Assembly: GCA_033675265.1 (NCBI GenBank)
Contig: JAUJYZ010000731.1
Span: forward strand, 62,001-126,000
Reading direction: 5' to 3'
Length of the DNA: 64,000 bases
Source: Actinostola sp. cb2023
Taxonomy: Eukaryota > Cnidaria > Anthozoa > Actiniaria > Actinostolidae
Of the stretch, positions 9,946 to 23,070 are shown in pieces. The stretch's first letter is position 1; each line of letters starts with the position of its first letter. The notes beneath the pieces were generated by a model. The model did no database searches. It was not told the DNA's origin and saw only the letters and a program-made list of their open reading frames with translations. The position numbers and the translations under genes are program-made.

Positions 9946-11226
9946 TTCATACTGTCTTTTACAGAAACAACATGTATACTACTGGCATAGTGCCTACATG
10001 GTTAGATCTATCCCTACAATGGGCAGGATGAGTGCAATACCCCTTGTGTTGCTTCTAATACATACTGACGTACTTCAAGCTGCGCTTAAAGCCTAGTATT
10101 CACTAGCGACGCAAGAAGCACACTGAGCACCAGAAGCGAATTATATTTCCGTGTAAACAAACCCGACACAAGCAGAAGCGCAAACATAAGCGCAAGGGTT
10201 GAAACGTTTTGTATTTCTTGTGCGCTTACATGCTTGTATCGCGGGGGTCCCATTTTCACATGACCGCATCGCTACTAAGCGGAAAGAAAAGGTGGAGATA
10301 GGGCGTAGAAAAGGGCGAAGTAGACTCTCATTTCCTTAAAAAAAAACTTAACAACGAAATGGTATATAGTATTAGTGAAACCAAGACATAGCCTTATTTC
10401 CTTAATTTCGTACAAGACGATATGCGGTGTTGCTCCCCGATTCTTCAGTAAGATGAATTCCGGCATAAAGCTAACATCTCGAACGTATTAAATCAATTCC
10501 TGAAGCAAAACAAGACAGAATAATACAAAAATCAACGTACGCATTTCCTGACAATTAATTGATCTCGAGAAGAAACGGAAATATTGTCGCCGAATGTTGG
10601 TAATTGAAAAATAAGGTGTAGTATCGCATAGCTAAAATGTATAGGTTTTACATTAGATGCATGCCGCCGGAGCGTAGTGGAGTTACTTCAGTCGTAATGG
10701 AGCCGGAATCTCCCGCTATGCCGGGCTCATCATCATCCTGTGCATTCTCTTAGGGCGCTGTGCTAAGGCCCCACTAATTGTCTACAGTCGCAAAGACGAT
10801 TGGCAGTAGATTGAACATGCATTTTGAAAGTGAGCCAGAGCACATTTCTGACATGACAAGTGCTAAAGACTTACTAGACTTACGAAGGATCATCTACATG
10901 CTGTAGTAATTACCTCAGATATCGAATTTTAAAAGGGCTTATAAATTGGAAGCGTGCCTTTGGTATGAATACACTGAAAATATTAACAAAGATTTATCCC
11001 TGACAAATGGTTAGTAACGTAAGTCACTGATATACACTTGATTGAAATTCCTAAAATTAAGACACACGTACCACTGCCAGACCTCTGTATTTCTGTACCT
11101 CTTCCTCCTTAAAGTTTTCGTGCCCGTTAACTCAATGCACTCAAACCTGACTGTGTTTCAGTACCATGCCTATCGTATGATTGACCCCAGCCCTAGTGCA
11201 GTGCATTCAAATCATATCATTCATAC
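9946..11226. other. No gene recognised; diverged MITE-like stretch at about 10087-10260
   Basis: Around 10087 the sequence reads GCCTAGTATTCACTAGCGAC and continues with GCAAG/CACAAG-rich sequence. It resembles elements at 51652 and 60839 that begin GCC-AG-TTCACTAGT. Nothing coding is supportable. Confidence 0.4.
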
Positions 11227-11485
11227 ATACAGTCATTCTCAAAAAGGTTGTCCAGATGAAAAGACTACAATACTACAATAAAGTCACGTGATTCATTATG
11301 TTTTCAATTTGCGCGGGATTGCGAGTTGATACCAGCGCCATTACATTCAGTTCACACAATGCCGTGTACTTTTGCATCTCAAATTGAAATTCCACGCGAT
11401 GAAATTGAAATCGTAATGAATCATGTGACTTTATTGTAGTATTGTAGTCTTTTCATCTGGACAACCTTTTTGAGAATGACTGTAT
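11227..11485. mobile_element. Foldback MITE with arms of about 85 bp
   Basis: The left arm ATACAGTCATTCTCAAAAAG and the right arm CTTTTTGAGAATGACTGTAT are exact complements. Pairing continues through GTTGTCCAGATGAAAAGACT and the AATAAAGTCACGTGATTCAT region. A degraded piece of the same end is near 22047-22075. Confidence 0.85.
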
Positions 11486-12271
11486 ACACACACAAAAACA
11501 GGAGCTTCTGCTGAAACGACACATTGAATAAAATAAGATTGCATAACGAGCTTTAGCTTTGGTCGTTAGAATTGTTTTGCCTAAACAGGGATTTCAGCCA
11601 ATCAGATATACCGCGCAAAAAATGTTTTTGAACTATTTGTAAAACTGATACGTACAAAATTCCACGAAAGATACAAATAGTACTATTTCTGTCCGCGTTG
11701 TCGTTTTCTTCTCATTGTAACGTAAACATCAGTCTAGATTCCAGTACACTTATAAACGCCAAGAATCCACGATAAAGTTCATGGCATGTCCGGTTTTCAG
11801 TTGATGTGGAATGTTAAACGTCCACTAAGTCTAGAGGTACCTTCCTACCGAGCTGTCTACAGGATCAAGAGGTCGTTGGATGAAATACGAAATCCAACAA
11901 CTTGTCAGTGTTAGAGAAGGTTCTGCAGTTAGAGATAACATCGATTGTAACTTTCAAAAACTCGAGCAAAAAGGAAGTTTGCTTCCTGAATTAATAGGCG
12001 GCACTTGCGACACCGCGCCTTTTGCGGTCTGGATTGACTTTGAACAACTGCAAAGGGTTTGTATGTGATAATATGTGTATGCACTTAGTAGACCTGTGAA
12101 GAATGGTGTTCATATTATATTTCCTTGCTTTGCTGAAGTAACAATGGTTATATCATCGATCAAATGTCAGTAGTTTTATGTTAACATTGTTCAAATACAC
12201 TCAGTGAATGTTGTCAATGTATAGTAAACACTAATAATGTCAAAATAGTCCATTGCAAACAATCAATTAGT
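11486..12271. other. No gene recognised
   Basis: A 62-codon open frame at 11880-12068 has no recognisable domain and no supporting splice context. I do not call it. Confidence 0.4.
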
Positions 12272-12453
12272 AAACCACGATGTTTGGTTTTAGACGCGAT
12301 GAATAAAGTGTAAACTGAAGACTAGAAATCAGTGAACAAGAATAAAAAAAATCGTGAGCATTTTGAAAGCGCAATTACGGCGGCGAAAAATATAATAATC
12401 ATTTCTTCAGTTTTCACTTTATTCGTCGTCTGAAATCTAAACACTGTGGTTTA
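12272..12453. repeat. Imperfect inverted repeat of about 180 bp
   Basis: TAAACCACGATGTTTGGTTT and TAGACGCGATGAATAAAGTG on the left pair, with mismatches, with CACTTTATTCGTCGTCTGA and AAACACTGTGGTTTA on the right. An old foldback element. Confidence 0.65.
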
Positions 12454-12534
12454 TTATTGTGTTATTATTAATTTCTTATGATAAGTTACAACAAGTTCTA
12501 GTAGATTATACAATACATATCATACATAATAGAA

Positions 12535-12810
12535 TATACAGCTATTTCACAAAAGGATGGCCAAGATTTTGTTGCATCTTGCATACCAAGCCCGAAATGC
12601 ACTATGGGCGATGTGAATGGAATCAGCGAAAGGTCACAACAATATCGACTCTGGGAATTTTCCCAAACTTTGTCTTCGCAATATGGAGCCGGCATATTTT
12701 CTTCTGAATGTGCATGCTGACATTATTTACATATGATCCACAATACATTTCGGGCTTGGTATGCAACATGCAACAAAACCTTCACCAACCTTTTTTGAAA
12801 TAGCTGTATA
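12535..12810. repeat. Imperfect inverted repeat of about 275 bp
   Basis: TATACAGCTATTTCACAAAA at 12535 is mirrored by TTTTTTGAAATAGCTGTATA ending at 12810. Both arms contain GCATACCAAGCCCGAAATG or its complement. Confidence 0.7.
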
Positions 12811-15800
12811 TAAATATTACAAGAAACTTTTACTACACATGCATTCCTTGATATATCAACATTCTTCAACTCTCCTGGAAAACCTTAGATTTAAATCCGA
12901 GGTCAACAACTCTTGTTCAAAGTCTGTAATGTTAACCTCTCCAGTTTGATGATAAAGATAGATTGCGTCTTGGAAACTTAGTTCGATGCCGAAGCATGGC
13001 CGTTTTCCGAATATACGCGCACTAGTCAATGCATGTCAGATGTTTGGAACTGCATGCGTAGGATTCTATGACTGGCCTGGATTCAGAACTTGATTCTGTG
13101 ATTAGATATACTATCCTGAGTATTTTTATGAAACAATTTCTAACAACGGAACAATAACGTAGGATTAGGAATTAAACAAGCACACCAAAGATTTAGAATA
13201 GTCGCGGGAACGTCGACTACAAGTGACCGCGCCTAGCATTTCGTCTCTCATATGTTTCAGCCGAGAAGTCAATCTCATTAAAAAGCACGAGTGTTGTTGA
13301 GAATTCCTATTTATACTAAATTGACAAGTCTCGTATCAACGGGCACTTAAAGAGTCGTTCGAATTGTCTAAGCAAAGAGATCATTCCTTGTACTACTCAC
13401 TAAGCCGTATGCTTAGAATAGCTGTCAGATTAATGAAGATCAATGAGAGAACCAAGCGTGTCAAAGTATGACAGCTATTTCAAGTTATAAGAACCATTCT
13501 GATACTTCGACATATTTGTTCTGTCTCAGTGTCAGTAAGATGTATATTTTTTCTTCCATTCATTAACTTTGACGCCAAAAAGACAGAACCACGCAGCTTC
13601 AACCACGCCCACTGTGCTCTAAATGAATGAAACTTCTTATTAAAATATTCACAAAACGTCAAGAAGCTATTTGTATATGATCGGCTACAGTAATTGAGAA
13701 CTGCGTCTTCCTATTTTTCTTGCGCAACATTTACGTGATTTTAAAATACATACATACATACATACTTTATTTGGTAAAAATAGCACGCACGAGAAGCTTG
13801 CGTGATACGTTGACGAAGGTTATCAATAAGGCCATATATTCTTATATAGGAATTCAAGTCAGCAACTCAGTGCACAATGTTTTTCTAGATTGAGTATATA
13901 TCGAGAAAAAACTGTTTTTTGTAAGGTTACATTCCACAAAATATTGTTGTTCGATTTTACGTTCTAACTACCTTTTTGACCGACATCACTGACTGACATA
14001 CTGAAGTAAAAATATGCTGAAAATGGTTATGAAATATCTTAACAAAATAAACAACGCGAAGTTCTTGATACTTTCGTGAGTGATTGACACGTGTCACTCA
14101 ATAATCTCTCATTTTAATCAGATTACTGTCGTTCAAAAGTGAATGTCAGCTAAGCTCCTGCTCAAAAGTCTAAGCTGATATCGTCATTCACAAAGTCTAC
14201 TTATTGAATACAACCAGTCAATTGAAAGTGTTGTATAGGAAAAAAAAACTGGTTTAATCTTATTCCAATTATGTATTTTTTGATTTATGATATTGTGTGG
14301 AAAAGAAAAACCTTTGAACCTTTGCCGGGCGCATTTATTATTTATTTTAGTTGAAGAACAAGGATTTCAATGCGGTGTCATGCAAAGCAACGTTTTGCGT
14401 AATGAAATATGACTAATTGTAGAAAGAAAGATCGAATTCATTAATGAGTTAGATTCAGTGCTTTTGAGGAAAACTTTTATCAGCCTAAAATAAAAGGAGT
14501 GTATAAAAGGTTCTTGCAATGGTATTGATTATATAAATAGAAATACGGTATGAACTATTGAAAATGATGTCGGTGACATCGAAACGTCCAGTTCATAGTT
14601 CATAAAGGTTCTGTACTGTAAAATGTGCAAGAATGAAAGAGTTTCCGTTGCTTCAGTTTTTGTTTCAAGTTACAAATTCTTCTCATAAGGGATGGCCGTC
14701 ATGGCATATAGATTTGTCCTTGAAAAAGTAAGCTAGGAAAAGAGTATAATGGGGTGGATTTTTTTTATTTAAAAAGTATAAAATTGAATAGATTGAAAAG
14801 TTCCTTCTTCCTGAATGGGGAGTGCATGAAGGGAGTCTACTCCTGAATGGGACATGTCCCTCAAATCACAGTTTTCATTATACAGTTTGACGTGATTGTT
14901 AGTTCTCTTCTATAATCTCATCCGGCTTTCCTTGCTGTGCACTGGCAACTGAAGACGCAAGTTCACGTAATTATAAGCGTACTAGCTGAGAGAATTTTCG
15001 CGGAATGACGCAAGAAGATTTCATCTGCCAATCCAGTACTGACCAGTAGTCTGACTGACTGAGCGGCGGCATATTTCAATCCCGCCAAATCAGTGGAGTT
15101 ATGGAATGTGGGTAGACCATTTGACTTTGTGAACGATTTCACTCAAGATCGGATACTTCATAAAAGTATACCAGGATCGGCTACAATAGATCTATAAATA
15201 ACACTGGCCAATATGTTTTCTAAGATGCTATTGATTGTGAGATGCCGGACAAAAATTTCTTTAATGGCATACGAAATCATCGTGCACAAAAGTCGTAGTA
15301 ACTTCCTATTTTGCTGAACCAGAAACGTGTGAGATCACGTCTTTGAGACCAGAGAAAAGGTCTAGAATAGTCCTGCATAAACAGTGTGTAAGTGTAAAAC
15401 TAGTGTTTCATTCATCACCCTGAGCAGAGTAAATACAAAGTAGAGCTGGAATTAGTACGCATTATATTGTTATATTGTGTATGCATATCTATACTGAGAG
15501 TTGCCCTCCTACTTATCTTCATTAACACAAAGTTACAAACGACAACATCAATTGAATCGTCTAACTTCTCTCTTTTCCGTCCGCCCCCCGTGTCTCATTC
15601 ATTGGGTGTTAGTGGTTAATTAGGTTTTGTTCTTATTTACTTATTAATTAACTGAGCGTGGATTAGGACATAATAGAAACTCCGCCTCGCTTTAATTTAG
15701 TATTAATCTTATCAGGTGACTGCTTAGGCCCTTCATCCTGTTGTTTATATGTGTCTGGATGATTTTGTAAAGTTCTTGTGTAAATTGCCTGTTGTTGTGA

Positions 15801-16507
15801 TTACGCCATTGAATGGACAGGAAGATCTGTCGCTTCGAGGGTTTCAACATTGTTGCTTGAGTTCGACCAATCTTGAGAAGAACAACACAAAGGACCGGAA
15901 CAAGACTCTATTTGCTTCAAAGACTATTCCTCACGCTGTTCGTTCTAATGAGTTTCTAAACAGGAATATTTTCTTTACTCTCCTGGGGGCATTCCGTGAA
16001 CTGTGTAAACGGGTTATCTGCTCGGTCATTGGATGATTTATAATCTTGACTTTGGACGCACGTTTGTGTGTTTAAGCCTTCAAATCAAATTGAGTGTTCA
16101 TACAAAGCATCAATTTGATCATTAACACTTGACGTATTAATATAGTGTCAAAGTGGGTGTGAATGTCATTTCGCACGGTTCACGTTGTTTTTGGAAGATA
16201 AATTCGGTTGGGTTTCACTCTGGAAGCATCACATTTCACGCTCCTGGTTCGACAAGCTAAGTTGTGCACTTACCATTCGCTGGGAAATATCCTGCAGCTT
16301 CTTAAAGTGCCATTTTCAACTTCATCCGAATCCATTCAGTTTGTACTTGAAAGAAAAGCACGTACTCTTCTGTATTAGCGCAATATCGGGGCTAGTAAGT
16401 AATGTTGACCAAAACGGAAAAACATGCCACACTGTTGATATTGGCACATGGGTCACACAGCTTATAAACCAGCTCAACTGAATTGTCTTTTACCTTTTGC
16501 TTCACAG
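12811..16507. other. 3.7 kb without a recognised coding exon, upstream of the FGF gene
   Basis: I find no supportable coding exon. A (CATA)n tract followed by CTTTATTTGG at about 13744-13775 has the 'microsatellite plus ACTTTATTT' layout of retroelement tails. A 95-codon frame at 15749-16036 shows no domain. The FGF promoter and a non-coding first exon probably lie here, because the first coding exon begins with a good splice acceptor. Confidence 0.4.
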
Positions 16508-16520
16508 CCATCGTCTCAAG

Positions 16521-18965
16521 ATGACCCAACTGTCAGTTTTCGCAATGGTGTTCACTTTTGCAAGTTTACTCAAGTGCCAAGGAGCCCCTACAACACCGAC
16601 TGTTTCACCATTGCCTCCTGCTTCATCAAATAGAAGAAACAGCGCAACACTGACAAAAAGATTCTCTCCTTTGAACGTTCGGTCAACGAAAACCAAGTTA
16701 GCCAAGGCTAAGAAAAATGTGCTATCGACTTGCAACACGACAGATCCAGTGCATCCCCCCAGCTTCATTGGTGAAGGGAAGCTCTTTTCTGAACGAATAT
16801 ACTTCTTACAAATCATACCAACCCGCAACCTTACCAAACCATACCAACATTTGAAACTAAATGGACGAGTTAGTGGAACTCCAGATAACTACAATCCTTG
16901 GGGTGAGTTTATAATAACCTGCCGAGTCAATCGTATAGTTCTTTACAGAGTAACGTTTCAATGGGCATTTTTGTCACAGTTCTCTCACTACGAATACATT
17001 TGGTTTTTTTTAATTTTGTTTTGGTTCCCACGTTGCCGCGAAAACGTTTTCTCAAGCTGGGGTCGCGGGGTCGATGCATTCACGTTTTGCTTGTGCTTTC
17101 ATACTGAGCAGTACAGTCCAATGCTGTTGGTGAATTGATGTAGGATCTTTTATCAAGCTGAGATCAAGAAAACATGTAATCCATCCGTAACTGAAAACAA
17201 AAAATATACTTACAATGTTCAGCTTTCTGTAAATACTTTGTAAACTTTGCTTTTACAAAGAGAGTTCTATTTCAAAAAATGAGACCATGAATAACTGAAG
17301 AGCTCGCAGTAGTTTTCTTTGATTTAAGAGTGTTCGAATCTGCGTCGTGTTATGAGTTTATAGTGTATTAAAACACACCCACAGAGCTAGGCTCAATCGC
17401 GGGGACCCAGTTGAGAACAGACACTGAGGGTGGTCACTGTCAGAGGTTTGTTTACGTCCTCAGTGGTTCTTTTACGTCCCTCCAAATCAAGTGTAGTGTA
17501 GTGTGGAGAGACGGGACCGCCATTTTACGTGGTCTAACCATTTGTAGATGCAATTACAAAGGCAGCACATACATTTTACTCTTTCAACGACAAACAAAGC
17601 ATGTGATGTAAATAAACATGAAATATTGCCAAGAAAAATACAAAGAAACATAGGCATATTGCATCTTCATGCATGGGGCTCAGATTTTTCTGTAGTGGTT
17701 GATATGTGTTTAACGTGGGGTTATTTCTTCTATAGAATGCTATATATAATTCCAAAAAGTCAAAACTTTTCAAGATCCTTTTTCAGTGTTGCCGACTGTT
17801 ACTCTAAAATGTTTTGGGTGTTTTACCGGCACACGGATAGCAAGTGGGAGAGTCGAAACGCCTCTTTTAATAAAGTCGATGAAGAAATTGATAATAATTT
17901 ATACATTAGTCGTAACAAACTTACTTGAACTTGAATTGGATTATATATGGTCGTACGCTTGGCGTACTTCTGACATCTAAAGACAACTCTAATCGGAATA
18001 TAGTATGCAGCCAGCAATTTAATTTACAGCTTGATTCACTAAGAAAGCAAAAATTGACTGTTAAATACTTTTAACGACGTGTTAGAAAAGCTTACGGATG
18101 AGAGGGAGACTAGAAAAAAGAGGAATAGAGAAAGATGAACTTAAGTGTTAACACTGTAAGTCCCACGCGGAGCAAATACGTGGGACGCAGGCTGTCAAAT
18201 TATTTGCCGGAACATGGAAATCAGCTAGTTCTTATAAGTCAAGATGTCAAAAGTTTTAGCCCGTTTTAGTGACTCAGTATTTCAAAGTATCAAAGTGACT
18301 TTAGTTAGTAATTATGCCAGCTAAAAGTAGAATATAATTATAGCATATTAAACACTAAAGGCTATTTATGTGTTCTGTTCTACAGTTACGCTAGACTTTG
18401 AATCAGTGGGAGCAGGGTTAATCAGAATAAAAGGGAAAAAAGCTGACTTGTATCTATCCATGGACAAGGAAGGATCAACGTATGCCAAGGTAAGTCACCC
18501 TGGGTGTAACGGGACAGTAATTGAAAAATGCCGAAAGAACAGACTTCCCGGTAGCTCAGTAGCAGAGATTCATTTGAAAAGTTTCTTTAACAGTCTTAAA
18601 GGTATCTGGAAACTCCTTGTAAAACACAAGGTTTATGAAGTCCTACATATGTAACTACTTGGTACGTTCCCTAAGGGCAGCGGAAATACAATGGGGCGTT
18701 AATCATGACTGAAAGATAAAAATCCCGATGTCTTGCATGTCCGGCTCCATGCGAGGCTAAGTGAAACCTAAACATTTTCTTCTGGAGTTGTTAAACGGAT
18801 CACCATTGTCTTGAATTCCGTAGCCAGAACTGATAAAAAGCATAATGAAAAATATATATAAACTAGGGAAATTTACGCCCAGTAAGGAAGGACAACAGAC
18901 GAGTTGACAAAGTGACTAAATTTCCTAGTTCACAAATGTTTTACGCATGCGCAACAGCATCTTGC

Positions 18966-19044
<79 letters not shown>

Positions 19045-20642
19045 TATTTCAAAAACTCAATTGTTTGAAAAAGGTGAATCTTGAGGTTATCCCTGACAGA
19101 TCACCCAACAAAAAATATACTGAATAAATACTATAATACCATGCAAGAGAAAATGTAGGACTGCAGATGGTTGAATTAAATTTTCATGTCCACAATTAAT
19201 ATGGCTGGTGCTTCAAGGTTTTGGTGATGTTGGCTCTTGTAAAGTTTCCTTCGTGTTTTCCAACCTGAGAATAACGCTTGGACTTCGTAATTGTTGAATA
19301 CAAGTGCCGGTAAGACCACATTTACAATATAGTTTGTTTTCGTGATTGCTTTGACTTTGACCGTTGTGTAGATTATATTTGTAGCACCTTAATTTTGCTC
19401 AATTCGCCTGAGTATTCGTAAAATCCTTCAATGAATCTCAGAGAATTAAATTGTGGCCTTTTCTCAGAGAGTTGACGATATTGTTTCGCTCAGTTTTGTA
19501 TTCTGTTTTATTCAGTGCAGACTTTGCATGTAAACATCATAGAAATCGTGCGACCACTGCTTTGTTTATATCTTGGACTGGAGCAGAAGCTGTGTAGTCT
19601 TTTGCTTTTCTTTTTACTGCGGTTCTCAGTATTATGACCAAATGATCCATAATTTAGCTCAAAATCATATTTGGTTTCCATTTGGTGGATCTTCTGACTT
19701 ATATTTTTAAGTTTACTGATTTTTTTATGTCGATTGACGGCAGCGAAAATCCAAGTTCCAGCCGACTGTTTGCATGTCTGAGTTCGCATAATACTGAGAA
19801 TCGCAGTAATGGCAAAAAATAAAAAGTTTTTGAAAGGAAAAACCAAGGTAAGGTTGAGTATTTTATAATTCTACAAGTCAAGAGCGCGGGCATGGTAACT
19901 AAAGCTAAAAATAGCTTCGATCTAAAAATAGAATTAACGGGGCACATGATGGGGTACCAGGGATTCCTTCTCTTACCTCATTTTCTCTTGATAATACTGA
20001 TGTAAAAATATTCTGCTCCCGACCTTCCGCGTCAACAAATAAAATTGCAATGATAACTAAATAGCCTGCGTTACAGCCGATCCAAAGCCCGATTGGATCG
20101 GCTGTAACACAGGCTATAACTAAACAGCCTAAAAAACTTCGGTGGCATCGCTGAAAAAGGGAACCACCAGCTATGCACTTTCATTAGTTAAACTGAAACC
20201 AATTTCCTCGATTTCCTGGATTTTATCATCAATACTACTAATACTGTTAGTTAGCATTTCCTTTAGCTCGTTTTATTGTTAAAGCGCTCTTGATCAGTTC
20301 GTCCTATGAAATCTATGAAATCATCTCACTCGTCCTGAAACGCTATTATACACGAGCGTCAAATGTCGCTTAGAAGGACCGCAAATTAATATATAAATGC
20401 ATGTGAAGTAGTTTTCAGTACTAATAGTTCGTGTTTCTTTATTAATTCAGAAGATTCCAGACTCAGAAAGCGTGTTTAAGAAAATACAAGCTAAACATGG
20501 GTTTACTGCGTATCGAAGCAACAAATACTGTTCGAAGTTCATTCGAATGAAGAAAAATGGCCATCTCAAGAAAGGCGGTAACGTCAACGAACACCACCAC
20601 AGCACTCACTTTCTTGAAGTAAGGCTGAGCTCAAGCCGATAA
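16521..20642 (+). CDS. Fibroblast growth factor, secreted, three coding exons, 225 aa
   Basis: Coding exons: 16521-16902, 18386-18489 and 20451-20642 (junction phases 1 and 0, GT-AG throughout). A 5' UTR exon is implied, since CTTTTGCTTCACAG|CC gives an acceptor 13 bases before the ATG, which I prefer over the upstream in-frame ATG at 16497. Residues 1-20 form a signal peptide (hydrophobic AMVFTFASLL). The FGF beta-trefoil follows a basic Ser/Thr-rich linker. Hallmarks are HLKLNGRVSGTPDNYNP, VGAGLIRIKGKKADLYLSMD, VFKKIQ, YRSNKY, MKKNGHLKKGG and THFL near the C-terminus. The basic loop in KKNGHLKKGG is where FGFs bind heparan sulfate. The product should activate FGF receptor tyrosine kinases outside the cell. 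The central exon is exactly 104 nt, the classical FGF middle-exon length. Subfamily assignment is not possible by eye. Confidence 0.93.
18965..19060. repeat. (AAT)n microsatellite followed by ACTTTATTTC, in FGF intron 2
   Basis: About 25 AAT units, then ACTTTATTTCAAAAACTC. Read on the minus strand this is GAAATAAAGT(ATT)n, a retroelement 3'-end signature repeated elsewhere in the window. Confidence 0.85.
20062..20116. repeat. Short perfect hairpin in FGF intron 2
   Basis: TAGCCTGCGTTACAGCCGAT and TTGGATCGGCTGTAACACAGGCTA pair with a single mismatch around an 8-base loop. Probably a mini foldback. Confidence 0.75.
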
Positions 20643-21251
20643 TTAGAAGATGCAACAAATACTGGTAGTACTAAATTGCGTATTAGTTTATAAGAACACT
20701 GAGTAAATCTGACACACTATTCAGTGAACCATATGAAGACAACGAGTAGAGAGATATAAAGAGCGATGAACGAGTCAAACTTAACTCGGCTAATCGGTTG
20801 TCGAGCATCCATCCAAGGAATTTGCTCAGTTCTAGTTACTGATTCCTTCTATCTATCTTTGGCTTTACGCCGAACATTCAACGTGCGTATTAGTGCTATC
20901 TATGTTACACCGTATCAGGTGTTCAGTGGATCAGCTATAAACGCCGTGAAATCAGTCGAAGACTACGACGGTGGTGTGCCGCCTAAACTCATAGAGACAT
21001 TTTAAAATATGTAAACAGATATCAATATCTCTAAAAAGTTGTAGGAGAATTGCCATCGTTATTCAGAGATCGATTCTTTATAATGTATAGTTTATATTTA
21101 AATTGTACATAGTAAGCTTATATACGAAGTTGCACAAGGAAGAAGTATGATTTATGTCGCCCGTCAGTGCCGACGGAATCTGTTTAAAGAAAGGATGGTT
21201 GGATGGTTTAGTTTGAAAGAAAATGGGATTTTAAAATCAACAGATCTGGCT
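20643..21251. other. FGF 3' flank; nothing else recognised
   Basis: AT-rich and likely to contain the FGF 3' UTR. No clear second gene. Confidence 0.4.
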
Positions 21252-21512
21252 GGGGTGCTTACCATTTACTGGAAAAACCGGAAATTCTGGTTGGAAAAAC
21301 AAATGGCATGTGTCATTCCGATCGGAAAGTTCTGAAAAATTCGGTCTATAGCGATTGAGGTAATCCACTTTTCCCGCTCTTTTCGGTTTTTCCGTAGACG
21401 CGTGTACCATTAGATAAGTTTTCCGGAACTTTCCGAACAAAATGACACATACCTTTTTTTTTCAACCGGAATTTCCAGTTTTTCCGAGTAAATGGTAAGC
21501 ACCCCTGGTCAA
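21252..21512. mobile_element. Inverted-repeat MITE of about 260 bp
   Basis: TGGGGTGCTTACCATTTACT on the left is mirrored by AGTAAATGGTAAGCACCCC on the right. Repeated TTTTCCGG/CCGGAAA motifs run along both arms. The interior has no ORF. Confidence 0.75.
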
Positions 21513-23070
21513 TCAAAGTTTTGCTTTGATAAAACTGTATATCAAAATCTATCAGTGAATGAAAATACATCAAAAGAATAAGGATGAGATCGATACACAG
21601 CTTACGCATATATAATTGTGCAGAGTTAAAATATTTTAAGAAAGATAGAGAATATACTATGGAGACGTATACAAATAGATTATAAAATAAATGTTTTTAG
21701 TATTATGCTTAAAAATGTTGAAATTATTCGTTCATTATTGTAGAAGTGTAACTAAAAGAGTTGTTAATGCTAAAAATTATATATAATTAATACGGCTGAG
21801 CTTCTGTATAGTCCTTTCTGTCTTATTTGCACACTTGACTGGAAAATATTGTTTATTAAAAATGACTGAATTGCAATGACTTTCAGATTCATTGTTGATA
21901 ATGCAGGATGCCAGGAGTGCTCCGAGGCCGATGAACAAGGTGTATATAAAGGGAATGGCATTATTGCATTTAGAAATTTGTCACATTCGCAAAGAATGCC
22001 AAGCAAGCAGGTTTCAGTTTGTATTATAATCACATAACGAAAATCCATGGACAACTTTTTTGAGATTGACTGTTTTTCTTTTGAATCTAGGCAAACATGT
22101 AACTTTTATAGGCGAGAAACTAGTTTAGCCTCCAAAACGACCACCGCAAATCCTATAAGATAAAACACGAATTTCAACGTTTGTTGTTTCAACTATAAAC
22201 TTGTAAACAGATATTAAAAATTATAAATCGTATCACTATCAAATCTAGGGCGGTCAGTTAAAAGTATTTATCAATAGTAACCACGTGTCAGATATTAATG
22301 TCAAATTGAAAACTCAATAAACCGCAACTGTTTGTACTAGAAGATGTTATTTTTAGGGTCAAAGGTCGAGGTCAGTTCCTTACTGGCTTGACTGAGTTGT
22401 ATTGTTCAAAACAGGGGAAACTGAATCCTGGCAAAGTCCAATAACCAAACCAAAACTGACCAAATGTGAAGAGTCCAACAGACAATAGAGGCAGGCTAAC
22501 AGAACGACTCAGTGAAAAACAGAGTTGAACATTTTCAGCGAACTCACACTAACCGCGGTTCAAAATCAACAGTGGATCTCAAGCTGACAAAAAAAAACAC
22601 GACAAAAAAACAAAACAAAGCCGGCGAAAGAAAAGAAACCAGTTTTCTCAATTTACGGTGGTTTGTAACTATAAAAGACTAGAATACAAGAGAATTCAAA
22701 CCGAAATTGTACTCACCATTTTACTGAATGTAGCTCTTGCCATTTTTGCCAAGTTTCGTTTCGGCGGGTTTTTATAGTTGTGTGGCGCGCGCGCAAAACG
22801 TTCCTTCGGAATGGCGGGAAAATGGAGTTAACCGCTGGTCATTATAAACTTACATTTCCCCTCACTGATCGATCATACTGTATTTATTTAAAACGCAAAA
22901 CACGAAAGTAGAAAGAACAATTGTAGGCTCCCATTGTATTCTCACTTGCTAATCTAAATGTTAAAAAATTGTATTCACAATCATGCGATCATGCTAATGC
23001 TTGAAGTTTTAATCAGAGTTGGACGTGCTGCTTGCTCTAGTCTGGGGACTAGGACTAGTACACTTTCAAA
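21513..23070. promoter_or_regulatory. Upstream region of the Rieske-DUF455 gene
   Basis: No exon is supported. Immediately upstream is a locally GC-rich patch with GTGGCGCGCGCGCAAAACG near 22780 and GAATGGCGGGAAAA near 22810, the latter resembling an E2F-type site. The inference of a CpG-type promoter rests on composition only. Confidence 0.4.

Noticed and set aside
15749..16036. 95-codon frame upstream of the FGF gene
   Set aside because: No domain, no convincing splice or Kozak context; may at most overlap a non-coding 5' exon.
16903..17138. Read-through extension of the FGF first exon
   Set aside because: A strong GGTGAGT donor ends the exon at 16902, and the downstream exon restores FGF homology in phase.
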